Shown here piece after piece: positions 15,011 to 22,512 of a stretch of 64,000 bases of DNA. Below the pieces are notes generated by a model. It was not told the origin of the DNA. It was given only the letters and a program-made list of their open reading frames with translations, and made no database searches. Origin of the DNA: Variovorax paradoxus B4 (GTDB lineage: Bacteria > Pseudomonadota > Gammaproteobacteria > Burkholderiales > Burkholderiaceae_C). Made by a program: the position numbers and the translations under genes. The stretch lies in NCBI RefSeq assembly GCF_000463015.1, contig NC_022247.1, positions 4,092,001 to 4,156,000 of the forward strand, written 5' to 3'. Positions within the stretch are counted from its first letter, which is position 1. Each line of letters opens with the position of its first letter.

Positions 15011-16003
15011 CTAGAAGCGGCCCAGATTTCCGTGCGGCTCGGCCATGGCCACGATCACCTTGCGCGGCCCCTTGAATGGCGAGCGCGCATGCGCCACCAG
15101 CATGTTGTCGAGCATCAGCACGTCGCCCTCGTCCCACAGAAAGGTGACCGTCTCTGCATCGAGCACGGCGCGCACCTCGTCGAACATTTCGTCGCTGATG
15201 GTCGAGCCATCGGCGAAGAAGGTGTTGCGCGGCACGTTCTCGATGCCGTAGATTTCTTCGAGCACCTCGCGCTCCTCGGCCTCGCGCGCAGAGATGTGGA
15301 ACAGGTGGGCCTGGTTGAACCACACCTGCTCGCCGGTCACGGGATGCGTCTCCACGGCCTGGCAGAGCTGCCGGGTGCGCAGGCCGTCGTCGTCCTTCCA
15401 TTCCCACGAGATACCCGAGCGCTCGCAGAAGGCCTGGACTTCGGCGCGGCTTTCGGTGTTGAACACCTTTTGCCATGGCACGTCCATCTCGCCGAAGTTG
15501 CGCACGTACAGGATGCCGGGCTCGAAGCGCTTGCGGATGTGCCCGGGCATGCGGCGGTAGACCGCGCGGCTGTCGGCAATGGGCGTCTCGCCGCCTTCGG
15601 GCGAGGCGGTCACGCAGTGGAACCAGATCTTCATGGGCCATTCGCGCGTGTAAGCCTGCTCGTTGTGCAGCGGAATGCTCTGGTGCGCCGGGTACTCGGT
15701 GGAGGTGTAGACACCTGCGCCGGTGGAGGCCGACACCGCGGAGCGCGGCGTGGAGGCGAATTCGTACTTCAGCAACGGATGGCCGAACGACGAGGCGAAC
15801 TGCTGGAAGGTTTCCACCGCCGGCACCGAGAAGCCGCGCAGCAGCACGCCGCCGGCAAGCAGCAGCGACTCCTCGATCTGCGGGCGCAGGCGCTCCACGG
15901 CCGAGAGCAGGTCTTCGCCGGCATGCGCGGGTGTCATGAGGACGGGAAGGTCGGAGCCGGCGGGCGCCTTGCTGCGCACGAGGCGGGTGAGCGTTTCATT
16001 CAT
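15011..16003 (-). CDS. SyrP-like Fe(II)/2-oxoglutarate-dependent hydroxylase (TauD/TfdA family)
   Basis: A 330-residue TauD/TfdA-fold oxygenase. The iron-binding facial triad is visible as His113-x-Glu115 (in LHNEQAY) and His305, with the 2-oxoglutarate-binding Arg at 314. The HxE form and the sequence TGEQVWFNQAHLFH resemble SyrP and related NRPS-associated hydroxylases, which beta-hydroxylate carrier-bound aspartate or related residues. In siderophores, beta-hydroxyaspartate is an iron ligand that makes the ferric complex photoreactive. No Asp-selective A domain is seen in the window, so its substrate module probably lies to the left. Its ATG overlaps the stop of the phosphopantetheinyl transferase (ATGA). 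Confidence 0.9.
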   Translation of the reverse strand: MNETLTRLVRSKAPAGSDLPVLMTPAHAGEDLLSAVERLRPQIEESLLLAGGVLLRGFSVPAVETFQQFASSFGHPLLKYEFASTPRSAVSASTGAGVYTSTEYPAHQSIPLHNEQAYTREWPMKIWFHCVTASPEGGETPIADSRAVYRRMPGHIRKRFEPGILYVRNFGEMDVPWQKVFNTESRAEVQAFCERSGISWEWKDDDGLRTRQLCQAVETHPVTGEQVWFNQAHLFHISAREAEEREVLEEIYGIENVPRNTFFADGSTISDEMFDEVRAVLDAETVTFLWDEGDVLMLDNMLVAHARSPFKGPRKVIVAMAEPHGNLGRF

Positions 16004-16689
16004 GTCGATTCCTTGGCACGCCACGCGAGCGCGGCGGCATAGCCCGTGGGCGCGTCGAGCGCCACGGCTTGAAGACCGGACCATTCGGGGAAGGCGTATT
16101 CGAGGACGTATCGCCCGTGCGCACCGGAATGGACGCCGATGGATTGAAGATGCTCGGCCACGCCGACGCCGACGGCCTTGAGCACCGCCTCCTTGCCGAC
16201 CCAGCGGCTGTAGAGGGCCTGCAGCGGGTCGCCAGCTTCTTGCAGCGCGCGGCGTTCGCTGCCGGTGAAGGCGAGCGAGGCGACGGCCTCGACGTCGACG
16301 TCGCTCCTGCAGGCCTCGATGTCGATGCCCACCGCGCTCACCACGCGGGGATCGGCGAGCGCGATGAGCGCATGGGCGCCCGAGTGCGAGACGTTGAAGA
16401 GCGGCGCATCGCCACCGGCCACGTCGAGAAAGGGCTTGCGGTGCAGGCCCACGGCGAGCCGTACCTCGGCCGGCTGGCAGCCCACGCGCCGGGCAAGCAG
16501 GCCGCGAAGGGCCGCGCGCGTGGCCGTGAAGCGCACGCGGTCGGCGGTGCGTACAAACCTGTCGGCCTGCGCGCGCTCGGCCAATGCCAGCAGCTGGCGC
16601 TCGGCCGAGACATCGGCATCCAGGTCGCAGTCGAGGCGGTAAACCTCGATGCCTGCGGGGAGCGGATCAGGCCAGGACACGGGACGCAT
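16000..16689 (-). CDS. 4'-phosphopantetheinyl transferase (Sfp type)
   Basis: A 229-residue Sfp-superfamily enzyme that moves the phosphopantetheine arm of CoA onto the serine of carrier domains, converting the NRPS/PKS proteins to their active form. The two signature motifs are present: GIDIE at residues 121-125 (Mg ligands) and WVGKEAVLK at 163-171. The FNVSHSG motif is at 98-104. The ATG at 16687-16689 overlaps the end of the thioesterase gene by 23 bases, and its TGA overlaps the hydroxylase ATG, so all three are translationally linked. A dedicated Sfp enzyme inside the operon fits a self-contained secondary-metabolite cluster. Confidence 0.95.
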   Translation of the reverse strand: MRPVSWPDPLPAGIEVYRLDCDLDADVSAERQLLALAERAQADRFVRTADRVRFTATRAALRGLLARRVGCQPAEVRLAVGLHRKPFLDVAGGDAPLFNVSHSGAHALIALADPRVVSAVGIDIEACRSDVDVEAVASLAFTGSERRALQEAGDPLQALYSRWVGKEAVLKAVGVGVAEHLQSIGVHSGAHGRYVLEYAFPEWSGLQAVALDAPTGYAAALAWRAKEST

Positions 16690-17404
16690 GGCGCCCTCCT
16701 GCAACAGCCTGGGCGAGCCGGTCGGTGAGTGCGGCCAGGAATGCTGTTTCGTGCTGCCGGATGAAGAAGTGGCCGCCGTCGAACCAGTCGAGCGTGAAGA
16801 CACCGCCCGCCTCGGCCGACCACGCGTGGACGGATGCCGCGTCGATGTCGTCTTCGCGCCCGGCAAAGGCATGCACGGGCATGGGCAGCGGCGCTTCTTC
16901 GCGGTACCGGAAGCTCTCGCACACACGGTAGTCGGCCCCGAGCATGTCGAGCGTGATGCGCATGAGTTCCGCGCTCGCGAAGGCTTCCTCGGGCGTTCCG
17001 CCCTGCTTGCGCAATTCGGCCGCGAGCGATGCGTCGTCGGTCTTGCCGGCGAAGCGCGCGGGATCGCGCCGCGAAGGCGCACAGCTGCCGGAAGCGAGCA
17101 GCGCAAGCGGCAATGGGCGCCCCATCGATTGCAGCCGGCGGGTGATGCCGTAGGCCAGCAACGATCCCATGCTGTGGCCGAAGATCGCGAAGTCGCCGCG
17201 CAGCACCTCGGCCTGCTCCGCGCAGACCCGCGCGACGAGCTCATCGAAGTTCCGGACCAGGCGCTCGGACAGCCGGCCACCGCGGCCAGGCAACTCCACG
17301 GGCACGATGTGGACCCAGCGCGGCAGCAGCCGCCGCCAGCGCAGGTACATCGTTGCGCTGGCGCCCGCACAAGGCAGGCACAGCAGCGAGACGCTCGCGT
17401 CCAT
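16667..17404 (-). CDS. Type II thioesterase (editing, NRPS-associated)
   Basis: A 245-residue alpha/beta hydrolase of the GrsT/external thioesterase family. The nucleophile elbow GHSMGS places the serine at residue 78, and a C-terminal GGHFF supplies the catalytic histidine. Such enzymes remove mis-primed or stalled acyl groups from carrier domains; they do not normally release the final product, which needs a domain on the last NRPS (outside the window). The start was set at ATG 17402-17404 (MDAS) because the conserved hydrolase core (LLCLPCAGAS) begins immediately after it; a longer frame upstream adds only a low-complexity stretch. The stop lies inside the next gene. Confidence 0.93.
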   Translation of the reverse strand: MDASVSLLCLPCAGASATMYLRWRRLLPRWVHIVPVELPGRGGRLSERLVRNFDELVARVCAEQAEVLRGDFAIFGHSMGSLLAYGITRRLQSMGRPLPLALLASGSCAPSRRDPARFAGKTDDASLAAELRKQGGTPEEAFASAELMRITLDMLGADYRVCESFRYREEAPLPMPVHAFAGREDDIDAASVHAWSAEAGGVFTLDWFDGGHFFIRQHETAFLAALTDRLAQAVAGGRHASRVLA

Positions 17405-17409
17405 GCGCG

Positions 17410-17667
17410 TCAGCCCGCCGAGGTTTGGGCTGCGGTTCCGGTCGCCGGGTTCTGCTGCGCCATCCATTCGCGCAGCGAGCGGGGACGCATGTCGGTCCAG
17501 TTCTGCTCGACGTGGGCCAGCACGGTCTTCTTGTCGCCCTTGACGCCCTCGACCGCTGTCCAGCCCTTCGGCACGGCCTTCCAGTGGGGCCAGATGGAAT
17601 ACTGGTCTTCGTGGTTGACCAGAACGATGAAGGTCTCGTCTTTGCGATCGAAGCAGCTCGTCGACAT
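17410..17667 (-). CDS. MbtH-like protein
   Basis: An 85-residue MbtH-family protein. The family pattern is visible: NHEDQYSIWP in the N-terminal half, VPKGW in the middle and WTDMRPRSL toward the C-terminus. MbtH proteins bind the A domains of many NRPSs and are often needed for their solubility or activity, so this is the likely chaperone partner of the Thr and Ser A domains encoded downstream. It lies 5 bases upstream of the thioesterase start in the same operon. The C-terminal 13 residues are low complexity and beyond the conserved core. Confidence 0.96.
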   Translation of the reverse strand: MSTSCFDRKDETFIVLVNHEDQYSIWPHWKAVPKGWTAVEGVKGDKKTVLAHVEQNWTDMRPRSLREWMAQQNPATGTAAQTSAG

Positions 17668-17767
17668 GGGTGCGTCCTTATGCGGTTGAACAGGTTCTGG
17701 CGATCAGGCGGCCCGGCGGGCCATCTGTTCGCTCCTGATCAACAAGACGTTTCAGGACGCGATCTGT

Positions 17768-17971
17768 TCACTCCGTGGCGGCCGGCGGCACCAGTCCGGC
17801 CAGCAGCCACAGCCGGGCCGCCCTATCGTAGGCCTTGCGGTGCAGGGGATCGGCAAGAAGCCAGGCCGTCATCTCGGCCCGCGCGCGGGCATCGAAGCTC
17901 TCGTGGTCGTGCTCGCGCTGCACCCACTGCCATGCGGTGCTCCAGATGGGATCGTCCTGTTCTTGTGTCAT
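17768..17971 (-). CDS. Very short FecR N-terminal-domain-like protein (possible vestigial anti-sigma regulator)
   Basis: A 67-residue protein. Its sequence, with WxxxxxHD..SFDARARAEMTAWLLADPLHRKAYDRAARLW, looks like only the cytoplasmic N-terminal (DUF4880-like) segment of FecR-type sigma regulators: the stretch with W, (F/A)xxWLxxxPxHxxAxxxxxxLW that binds an ECF sigma factor. There is no transmembrane helix and no periplasmic FecR domain; the frame stops at a TGA soon after. It sits between the ECF sigma gene and mbtH in the same direction. It may act as a free cytosolic sigma-binding protein, or be what is left of a full FecR gene. The family assignment is by motif reading only. Confidence 0.7.
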   Translation of the reverse strand: MTQEQDDPIWSTAWQWVQREHDHESFDARARAEMTAWLLADPLHRKAYDRAARLWLLAGLVPPAATE

Positions 17972-18067
17972 GCGTGAAGGGTGTGATGCATCACGCGGCA
18001 GTACATCGGCAAGCCGCGCGGGAGTTAAGGCTTTTACCCTACACCAATCCCGCAGGCGTGCGAAGGC

Positions 18068-18613
18068 TCAGTCGTCCTCGAGCAGGCGACCGCATTCCTT
18101 GATCGCCTGCGCCGCCTCGGCAATCAGGCCGTTCACCAGGCCGAGCGCGCATCCCAGGCGCTGAGCGATGTCGCGCTGGGTGAGGCCTTCGAGCCGGTAG
18201 AGCTCGAACACCAGGCGCGTGCGCGCAGGGAGCCCCGCGAGCACCTTGTCGATGGCCTGGATCGCCTGGCGTTCGCGCATCAGGCGATCGGGGGTGGGCA
18301 CGCCGGCGACATCGAGCGCTTCGACATCGACATCGAAGGTGCGGTAGTTGGCCTCGACGGTGTGGCGCCGGCAGCAGTCGAGCGCAACATTGCGCACGAC
18401 CTGGCAGCAATAGCCGATCGGCCGATCGGCCTTGCGCACGCAAGGGCCGTCGGTGATCTTGAGGTAGGCGTCCTGCACGACATCGTCGGCCAGCTCCGCG
18501 GTGCGAACGATTCTTCGCGCCACGCGCAGGAGCTGAGCACGATTCGCGATGAAGACCTCCGCGAGCGTGGGCTCCGAAAGGTGCAGCGCGCTGTCGATCG
18601 GCTCTCGCATCAT
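18068..18613 (-). CDS. ECF RNA polymerase sigma factor (FecI/PvdS-like, iron starvation)
   Basis: A 181-residue sigma-70 family ECF factor. Region 2 is seen around residues 20-80 (LADDVVQDAYLKI, followed by RPIGYCCQVVRNVALDCCRR) and region 4 around 110-170 (LPARTRLVFELYRLEGLTQRDIAQRLGC, a helix-turn-helix). It is the first large gene of the siderophore operon, as pvdS-type regulators often are. The start chosen is ATG 18611-18613 (MMREPIDS), because this ATG overlaps the TGA of a short upstream frame that has the only good Shine-Dalgarno sequence; a longer form from GTG 18664 is possible. A Fur-box-like site lies about 90 bases upstream, so control by Fur is likely. Confidence 0.9.
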   Translation of the reverse strand: MMREPIDSALHLSEPTLAEVFIANRAQLLRVARRIVRTAELADDVVQDAYLKITDGPCVRKADRPIGYCCQVVRNVALDCCRRHTVEANYRTFDVDVEALDVAGVPTPDRLMRERQAIQAIDKVLAGLPARTRLVFELYRLEGLTQRDIAQRLGCALGLVNGLIAEAAQAIKECGRLLEDD

Positions 18614-18672
18614 GCGAGGCGGGGCACGGATCGCCCAAGAGAACGTCGGCGAGGGTGCAGACACATGAACAT
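18610..18672 (-). CDS. Possible 20-codon leader peptide in front of the sigma gene
   Basis: Reading down the minus strand, an AGGAG Shine-Dalgarno sequence is followed after 10 bases by ATG and a 20-codon frame (MFMCLHPRRRSLGRSVPRLA) that ends in TGA at 18610-18612. This TGA overlaps the ATG of the sigma gene. The sigma start itself has no visible Shine-Dalgarno, so translation may arrive by coupling from the leader. The peptide has no recognised family. This is a reading of the sequence only; the frame could be fortuitous. Confidence 0.4.
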   Translation of the reverse strand: MFMCLHPRRRSLGRSVPRLA

Positions 18673-18704
18673 GAAGGCGGTACTCCTGAAGTATTCAATG
18701 CAAA

Positions 18705-18719
18705 TGAGAACTATTACTA
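18705..18719. promoter_or_regulatory. Fur-box-like site upstream of the sigma factor
   Basis: The 15-base stretch TGAGAACTATTACTA matches the 7-1-7 Fur consensus TGATAATnATTATCA at 10 of 14 positions. It lies in an AT-rich patch that stands out from its surroundings, about 90 bases before the sigma ATG and about 30 before the leader ATG. A Fur site here would shut off the whole siderophore operon when iron is plentiful. Confidence 0.6.
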
Positions 18720-18926
18720 CTTGTGGATACAAAAAGCCCCGATATCCCAACCCCTTCATGCTCCATATCCACTAGACGTTTGAGTACGCAAAAGCGAGAC
18801 AGGCGAGCGCCGGAAATCGGTCGATCCGCTCATCGATGGTGGAGCGCTTGCATGACGGCAGGATGATCGCGTCCACCCCGCATCTAAAATCCCGCCCCTT
18901 TCCCCGATCCCCCCGATCCCTCCCCC
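18720..18926. other. Divergent intergenic region between the siderophore operon and the ParB-like gene
   Basis: About 200 bases between oppositely directed genes. The left part is AT-richer and probably carries the sigma-operon promoter on the minus strand. A TAAAAT stretch at 18885-18890 is a possible -10 element for the rightward ParB-like gene. I see no clear -35, terminator or RNA gene. Confidence 0.4.
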
Positions 18927-19781
18927 ATGAACATCGTCGTCAACGAAGAACTCAAAGCCTATATCGATCCATTGACTCCGGAGGAACACGAGGCGCTGGA
19001 ACGCAGCATCCTCACCGAAGGCTGCCGCGACGCGCTGGTGCTGTGGGGCGACGTGCTGGTGGACGGCCACAACCGCTACGGCATCTGCCAGAAGCACGGG
19101 CTGCCGTTCCAGACGGTGCAGAACACGCGCTTCAAGACGATCGAGGACGTGCACCTCTGGATGATCGACCAGCACCTCGGCCGGCGCAGCATTTCGGACT
19201 TCCTGCGTGGCGTGCTGGCGCTCAGAAAGAAGGACATCGTCGACGAGCGGCGTGCGCGTGCGCTGGCCGAGACGGCTCGACCGGACGACGACGCGCCCTT
19301 CGACGCCGATACGCCCGCTGCCGAGTCATCCACCGACAGCGGCGCCGCGGCCCTGCCCCCGCCCGCCCCCTTGAGCAGCCGCGAAGCCATCGCGAGGGCC
19401 GCGCGCCTGAGCAGCAACCAGGTCGTGATGATCGAGAAGATCCAGAAGCAGGCCGCGCCCGAACTGGTGGCGGCGGTGAAGTCGGGCGTGATCTCCATCA
19501 ACACGGCGGCGGCCGTGGCCAGCCTGCCTGCCGAAGAGCAGGTGTCGGCGGCAAACGCGGGCAAGGACGAACTCAGGCAGGCCGCCAAGCGGGTTCGCGA
19601 GGCCAGGCGCAAGCCGCGCGAGGAATCGGCCGAATCGGATGCGGCCGATCAGCCTGCAGGGCAGCCCGACGCCGTTCAAGTGCTGGAACGGCGCGTGGCC
19701 GAACTGACGGCCGAGAACGAGAGTCTGCGCCGGCAGCTCGCCGAACTGCGGGCGCAGCTGGCTACAGCCGGATCTCTGTGA
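18927..19781 (+). CDS. ParB/Srx-fold nuclease-like domain protein (orphan)
   Basis: A 284-residue protein with a ParB N-terminal-like domain (about residues 5-110) containing DPLTPEEHEALERSI, then VLVDGHNRYGICQKHG, typical of the ParB/sulfiredoxin fold. An acidic, Pro/Ala-rich linker follows (about 115-150), then a helical segment that could bind DNA (about 150-210), and a C-terminal coiled coil (VLERRVAELTAENESLRRQL). No parA gene or plasmid feature lies next to it, so partitioning is not implied. It is more likely an orphan DNA-binding regulator of the kind often annotated as plasmid partition-related. Its last 20 bases overlap the converging SYLF lipoprotein gene. Confidence 0.75.
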   Translation: MNIVVNEELKAYIDPLTPEEHEALERSILTEGCRDALVLWGDVLVDGHNRYGICQKHGLPFQTVQNTRFKTIEDVHLWMIDQHLGRRSISDFLRGVLALRKKDIVDERRARALAETARPDDDAPFDADTPAAESSTDSGAAALPPPAPLSSREAIARAARLSSNQVVMIEKIQKQAAPELVAAVKSGVISINTAAAVASLPAEEQVSAANAGKDELRQAAKRVREARRKPREESAESDAADQPAGQPDAVQVLERRVAELTAENESLRRQLAELRAQLATAGSL

Positions 19782-20346
19782 TCTTCGCGCCCGACAGCGA
19801 AACGCCCGCCTCGAGCCCCACGTTGGTCAGCACGAAGCCGACCACCGGCTGGCGCAGCGTGTTGGTGTCGATGCTGCCGTTCGCGCCCATGGTTGCGGCG
19901 GCCACGGTGGCATCGGCGCCTGCCGTCCATCCCTTGCTGCTGCGGAACTTGTCGAGCGCAGCCTGCGTGGTGAACACATAGATCACGGCCTTCGACTGCG
20001 CACCGGCCTGGAAGCCGATCGAACCCGCAGTGGTGCTGTAGTAGGCCTGCGTGCGGCCGTTCACGCGCAGCGCGCCCCGGCCGTATTCGGCACCGATGCC
20101 CATGCTGGCGCCGACCACGGCGGGGAACACCAGCACGCCACTGGACGAGGAAACAACCTCGCGCGAGCCCTTGACCGTGTCATACAACTTGGACAGTGCG
20201 GCGTCGACCTGGGCATCGATCGATGCACGCGTTGAAGCGGTGCTGGCCTGGTCCTGGGGCCGCGTGGTGGTGCAGCCCACCACCGCGGCGCCGCCCACTG
20301 CAACGGCACACGCGAGCGCAAGGCTTCGGAACTGGATGGATCGCAT
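19762..20346 (-). CDS. SYLF/YSC84-domain lipoprotein
   Basis: A 194-residue probable lipoprotein. The signal sequence of about 25 residues ends in the lipobox VVGC, so the mature protein would start at a lipidated cysteine. The rest matches the bacterial YSC84/SYLF family: a conserved core with SGVLVFPAVVGASMGIGAEYGRG, then a repeated beta-rich pattern (YYSTTAGSIGFQAGAQSKAVIYVFTT) and a C-terminal VLTNVGLEAGVSLSGAKI. Family members bind lipid in eukaryotes; the bacterial role is not established. AAGGAG lies just before its ATG. It converges on the ParB-like gene and overlaps it by 20 bases. Confidence 0.85.
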   Translation of the reverse strand: MRSIQFRSLALACAVAVGGAAVVGCTTTRPQDQASTASTRASIDAQVDAALSKLYDTVKGSREVVSSSSGVLVFPAVVGASMGIGAEYGRGALRVNGRTQAYYSTTAGSIGFQAGAQSKAVIYVFTTQAALDKFRSSKGWTAGADATVAAATMGANGSIDTNTLRQPVVGFVLTNVGLEAGVSLSGAKITEIRL

Positions 20347-20670
20347 GACGCTCTCCTTTGCTGGCTGGAAAGATGGAAAGGCCGAGGCGCTTTCTTTCGC
20401 GGCCCTCGGCAGCCTGTTCGAACACCCATGCTAAGACCGCAAAATACCGCTGAAGCCGACTTGGGAAAACGGCCTACGCGAAGTCGAGCCGCCGAGGAAC
20501 GATGGCCCGATCGGCTGCCCGGTGTTGCCGATGGCATACTGGCGCGCCGCCGCGCCACCCCCTGTAACGGATGAGTCCCGGCCGGCCGGAACCACCTCCA
20601 GCGAAGCCGCCATGAACCACCCGCCAGATGCCTTGTCTGTACCTTCCAGGCCGCGCCAGGCTCTGCACTG
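20347..20670. other. Intergenic region with no gene recognised
   Basis: 324 bases between the divergent SYLF lipoprotein and the membrane/kinase-like protein. Short frames here have no start with a ribosome site and no recognisable family, and base composition is like the neighbours. It must hold the promoters of both divergent genes, but I cannot point to convincing -10/-35 pairs. No RNA gene or repeat is visible. Confidence 0.5.
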
Positions 20671-22419
20671 ATGGGCGTCGCGATCGAGGCGCCTGACCGG
20701 CCTGCCAGGGTGTACCCCGCCATGCTGCGCGCCGTGCGCTCATGCCTGCCGGTCTACCGCATCCTGCTGGCACACACGCCGGGCCATGTGGTCCTGGTCG
20801 TGGGAACGGTCCTCGCGTCGCAGTTGAGCCTGTTGATGACGCTCTGGCTGCCGTGGAAACTCGTCGTCATGCTGACCGGGTCCCAGGGGCCCACGCTGCT
20901 GCCGCGAGTCCTTTCCGACACGCCGCAGAAGACCCAGGTGCTGGTTGTCGGCGGCGCCATCGTCGCGGCCTATGTGCTGCATCTGGCGGCCGAAAAGCTC
21001 ATCGACTGGCTGTGCGAGCGCGGCGCGCAAAAGCAATGGCAGGCCAGCGGGAAAACGGGCCTGTTCAACAACCAGTCGAAGACCGCGCGGCAGGCCTATC
21101 AACGCCTGCTGCGCAGCGCTGCCGCCCTGGTGTTCGCCGGCCTGGCCATGGTGGCATTGGCCGCTCTGTACCCCGCCATGCTGCTGGCGGCGCTGCTGTG
21201 GTGCGGCCTCGTGCCATCGGCCTTGCACGGCGCCATCGCGTGGCGGCCGGGCCTCGCGCATGGCGTGCGCGATTCGCTCAACCGCCTGATGAGCGGGTTC
21301 GTGCAGGGCGGGTTCTTCTGCGCGCTGGCCATCGTGGTGTGGCAATACTGGCGCGATGCGCTGCCGCCGCTCTTGGTGGTGCTGGTGGCGCTGATTCTTC
21401 TGCGCCAGGCGCTGCAGCAGACCGCTTTCGTGGTGCTTCATTTCGCCGCGCTGGACAGGCAGCGCAGCCAGGTTCGCGCGCTCTTCCTGCCCGATGTGCG
21501 ATGGCAGGCACCCGCGGCGGTTCGCAGCCCATTCGACGAGCTGCTGGAACCAGCCCGACGCGAGCAATGGATGCGCGAGGTCCTCCGCTCGCAGCTCGGC
21601 CTGCCGCTCAAAGGCACGCGGCTGGAGGTGCAGACCCGGACCCTGGGTGCCGGCAACATCAAGGCACTGTTCGTGAGGCCGCTCGACGGCGGGGCTGCCG
21701 CGAACCATGGCTTTCTCTTCAAGCTCTTCGACCACGCGCGCGACGCGGCGGCTCAACAGGAAGCCGACCTGCTGGACATTGGCGCGGCCGGACTGCCCGC
21801 CTTCGAATGGCTCGGCAAGACACGCGTGAGTGGCTTTGCCTGCCACCTGATGCGCTGGAACACGCAATCCCGGCGCACGAACGGAACGGAATATGCGCAG
21901 GGCGTCTCGGCATTGCGCATCCGGCTGATGGCGTACGAGCCACCGCCCGGCCTTGTCGAGCGCTACCGCCGCTCGCGCGCCCTTCTGCCGGAGCGGCTCC
22001 CGCACATCCGCTTCGACGCACTGCGGGAAGCTGCCGCCCACAAGGTGCAGGCGGACGCCATCGAGTCGCTGCGGCTCGCCTGGCCCTCCTTCGTGCAGGC
22101 GATGCAGGCCATGCCGCTGCAGCTGATACAGCCCCATCTCTCCAGCAACGCAGTCTTCAGGGAAGAGGATGGCAGCTTCCGCATCCATGACTGGGCCGAT
22201 TGGCGGCTGGAGCCGTTGGGCGCCGGCTGGCCGCTTTCGCAGCACATGACGAGGGATCTGGAGCATGCGCTGGCGCAGGCGTCGGCCGTGCGTGCACTGC
22301 CGGCGGGCGTGACGGCGCAGCAAGCCGGACTCGCTGCGCGGCTGCATGAATTCGAACGCCGCCATGCGCGCGAGAACTACCAGGGCGCAGCCAACATGGT
22401 GGCCGGCCTGCTGCGTTGA
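20671..22419 (+). CDS. Membrane protein with ABC-exporter-like N-terminus and degenerate kinase-like C-terminal domain
   Basis: 582 residues in two parts. The N-terminal half has about five hydrophobic segments (roughly 35-62, 88-112, 150-186, 213-227, 231-260) with the feel of an ABC exporter membrane domain but no ATPase domain. The C-terminal half (about 310-530) resembles the aminoglycoside-phosphotransferase/kinase fold: FLFKLF (Lys351), a helix with Glu364, a catalytic-loop-like QPHLSSNAV and an IHDWADW motif (Asp507). The position of the usual catalytic Asp is taken by His489, so it may be a pseudokinase. It lies 93 bases before the siderophore receptor on the same strand, between it and the biosynthetic operon. 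Fold assignments are by eye; the function is unknown. Confidence 0.8.
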   Translation: MGVAIEAPDRPARVYPAMLRAVRSCLPVYRILLAHTPGHVVLVVGTVLASQLSLLMTLWLPWKLVVMLTGSQGPTLLPRVLSDTPQKTQVLVVGGAIVAAYVLHLAAEKLIDWLCERGAQKQWQASGKTGLFNNQSKTARQAYQRLLRSAAALVFAGLAMVALAALYPAMLLAALLWCGLVPSALHGAIAWRPGLAHGVRDSLNRLMSGFVQGGFFCALAIVVWQYWRDALPPLLVVLVALILLRQALQQTAFVVLHFAALDRQRSQVRALFLPDVRWQAPAAVRSPFDELLEPARREQWMREVLRSQLGLPLKGTRLEVQTRTLGAGNIKALFVRPLDGGAAANHGFLFKLFDHARDAAAQQEADLLDIGAAGLPAFEWLGKTRVSGFACHLMRWNTQSRRTNGTEYAQGVSALRIRLMAYEPPPGLVERYRRSRALLPERLPHIRFDALREAAAHKVQADAIESLRLAWPSFVQAMQAMPLQLIQPHLSSNAVFREEDGSFRIHDWADWRLEPLGAGWPLSQHMTRDLEHALAQASAVRALPAGVTAQQAGLAARLHEFERRHARENYQGAANMVAGLLR

Positions 22420-22477
22420 CGCGCCAGAAAACCCCTCGTCCTCCGGAAGTTCTGCAAGATTCCTCCCAACTCTTGAA

Positions 22478-22492
22478 TGATAATGATTGCTA
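22478..22492. promoter_or_regulatory. Fur box upstream of the TonB-dependent receptor
   Basis: TGATAATGATTGCTA matches the Fur 7-1-7 consensus TGATAATnATTATCA at 11 of 14 positions, with the first half-site perfect. It lies 20-35 bases before the receptor start and includes GATAAT, a plausible -10 element, so bound Fur would block RNA polymerase. The local AT-richness contrasts with the GC-rich flanks. Confidence 0.8.
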
Positions 22493-22512
22493 TTTACTTC
22501 CAGAGATAGCAA

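Noticed and set aside
14990..15641. Extension of the FAAL-NRPS frame upstream of ATG 14990
   Set aside because: The extra part overlaps the hydroxylase gene in another frame and has no FAAL-like sequence.
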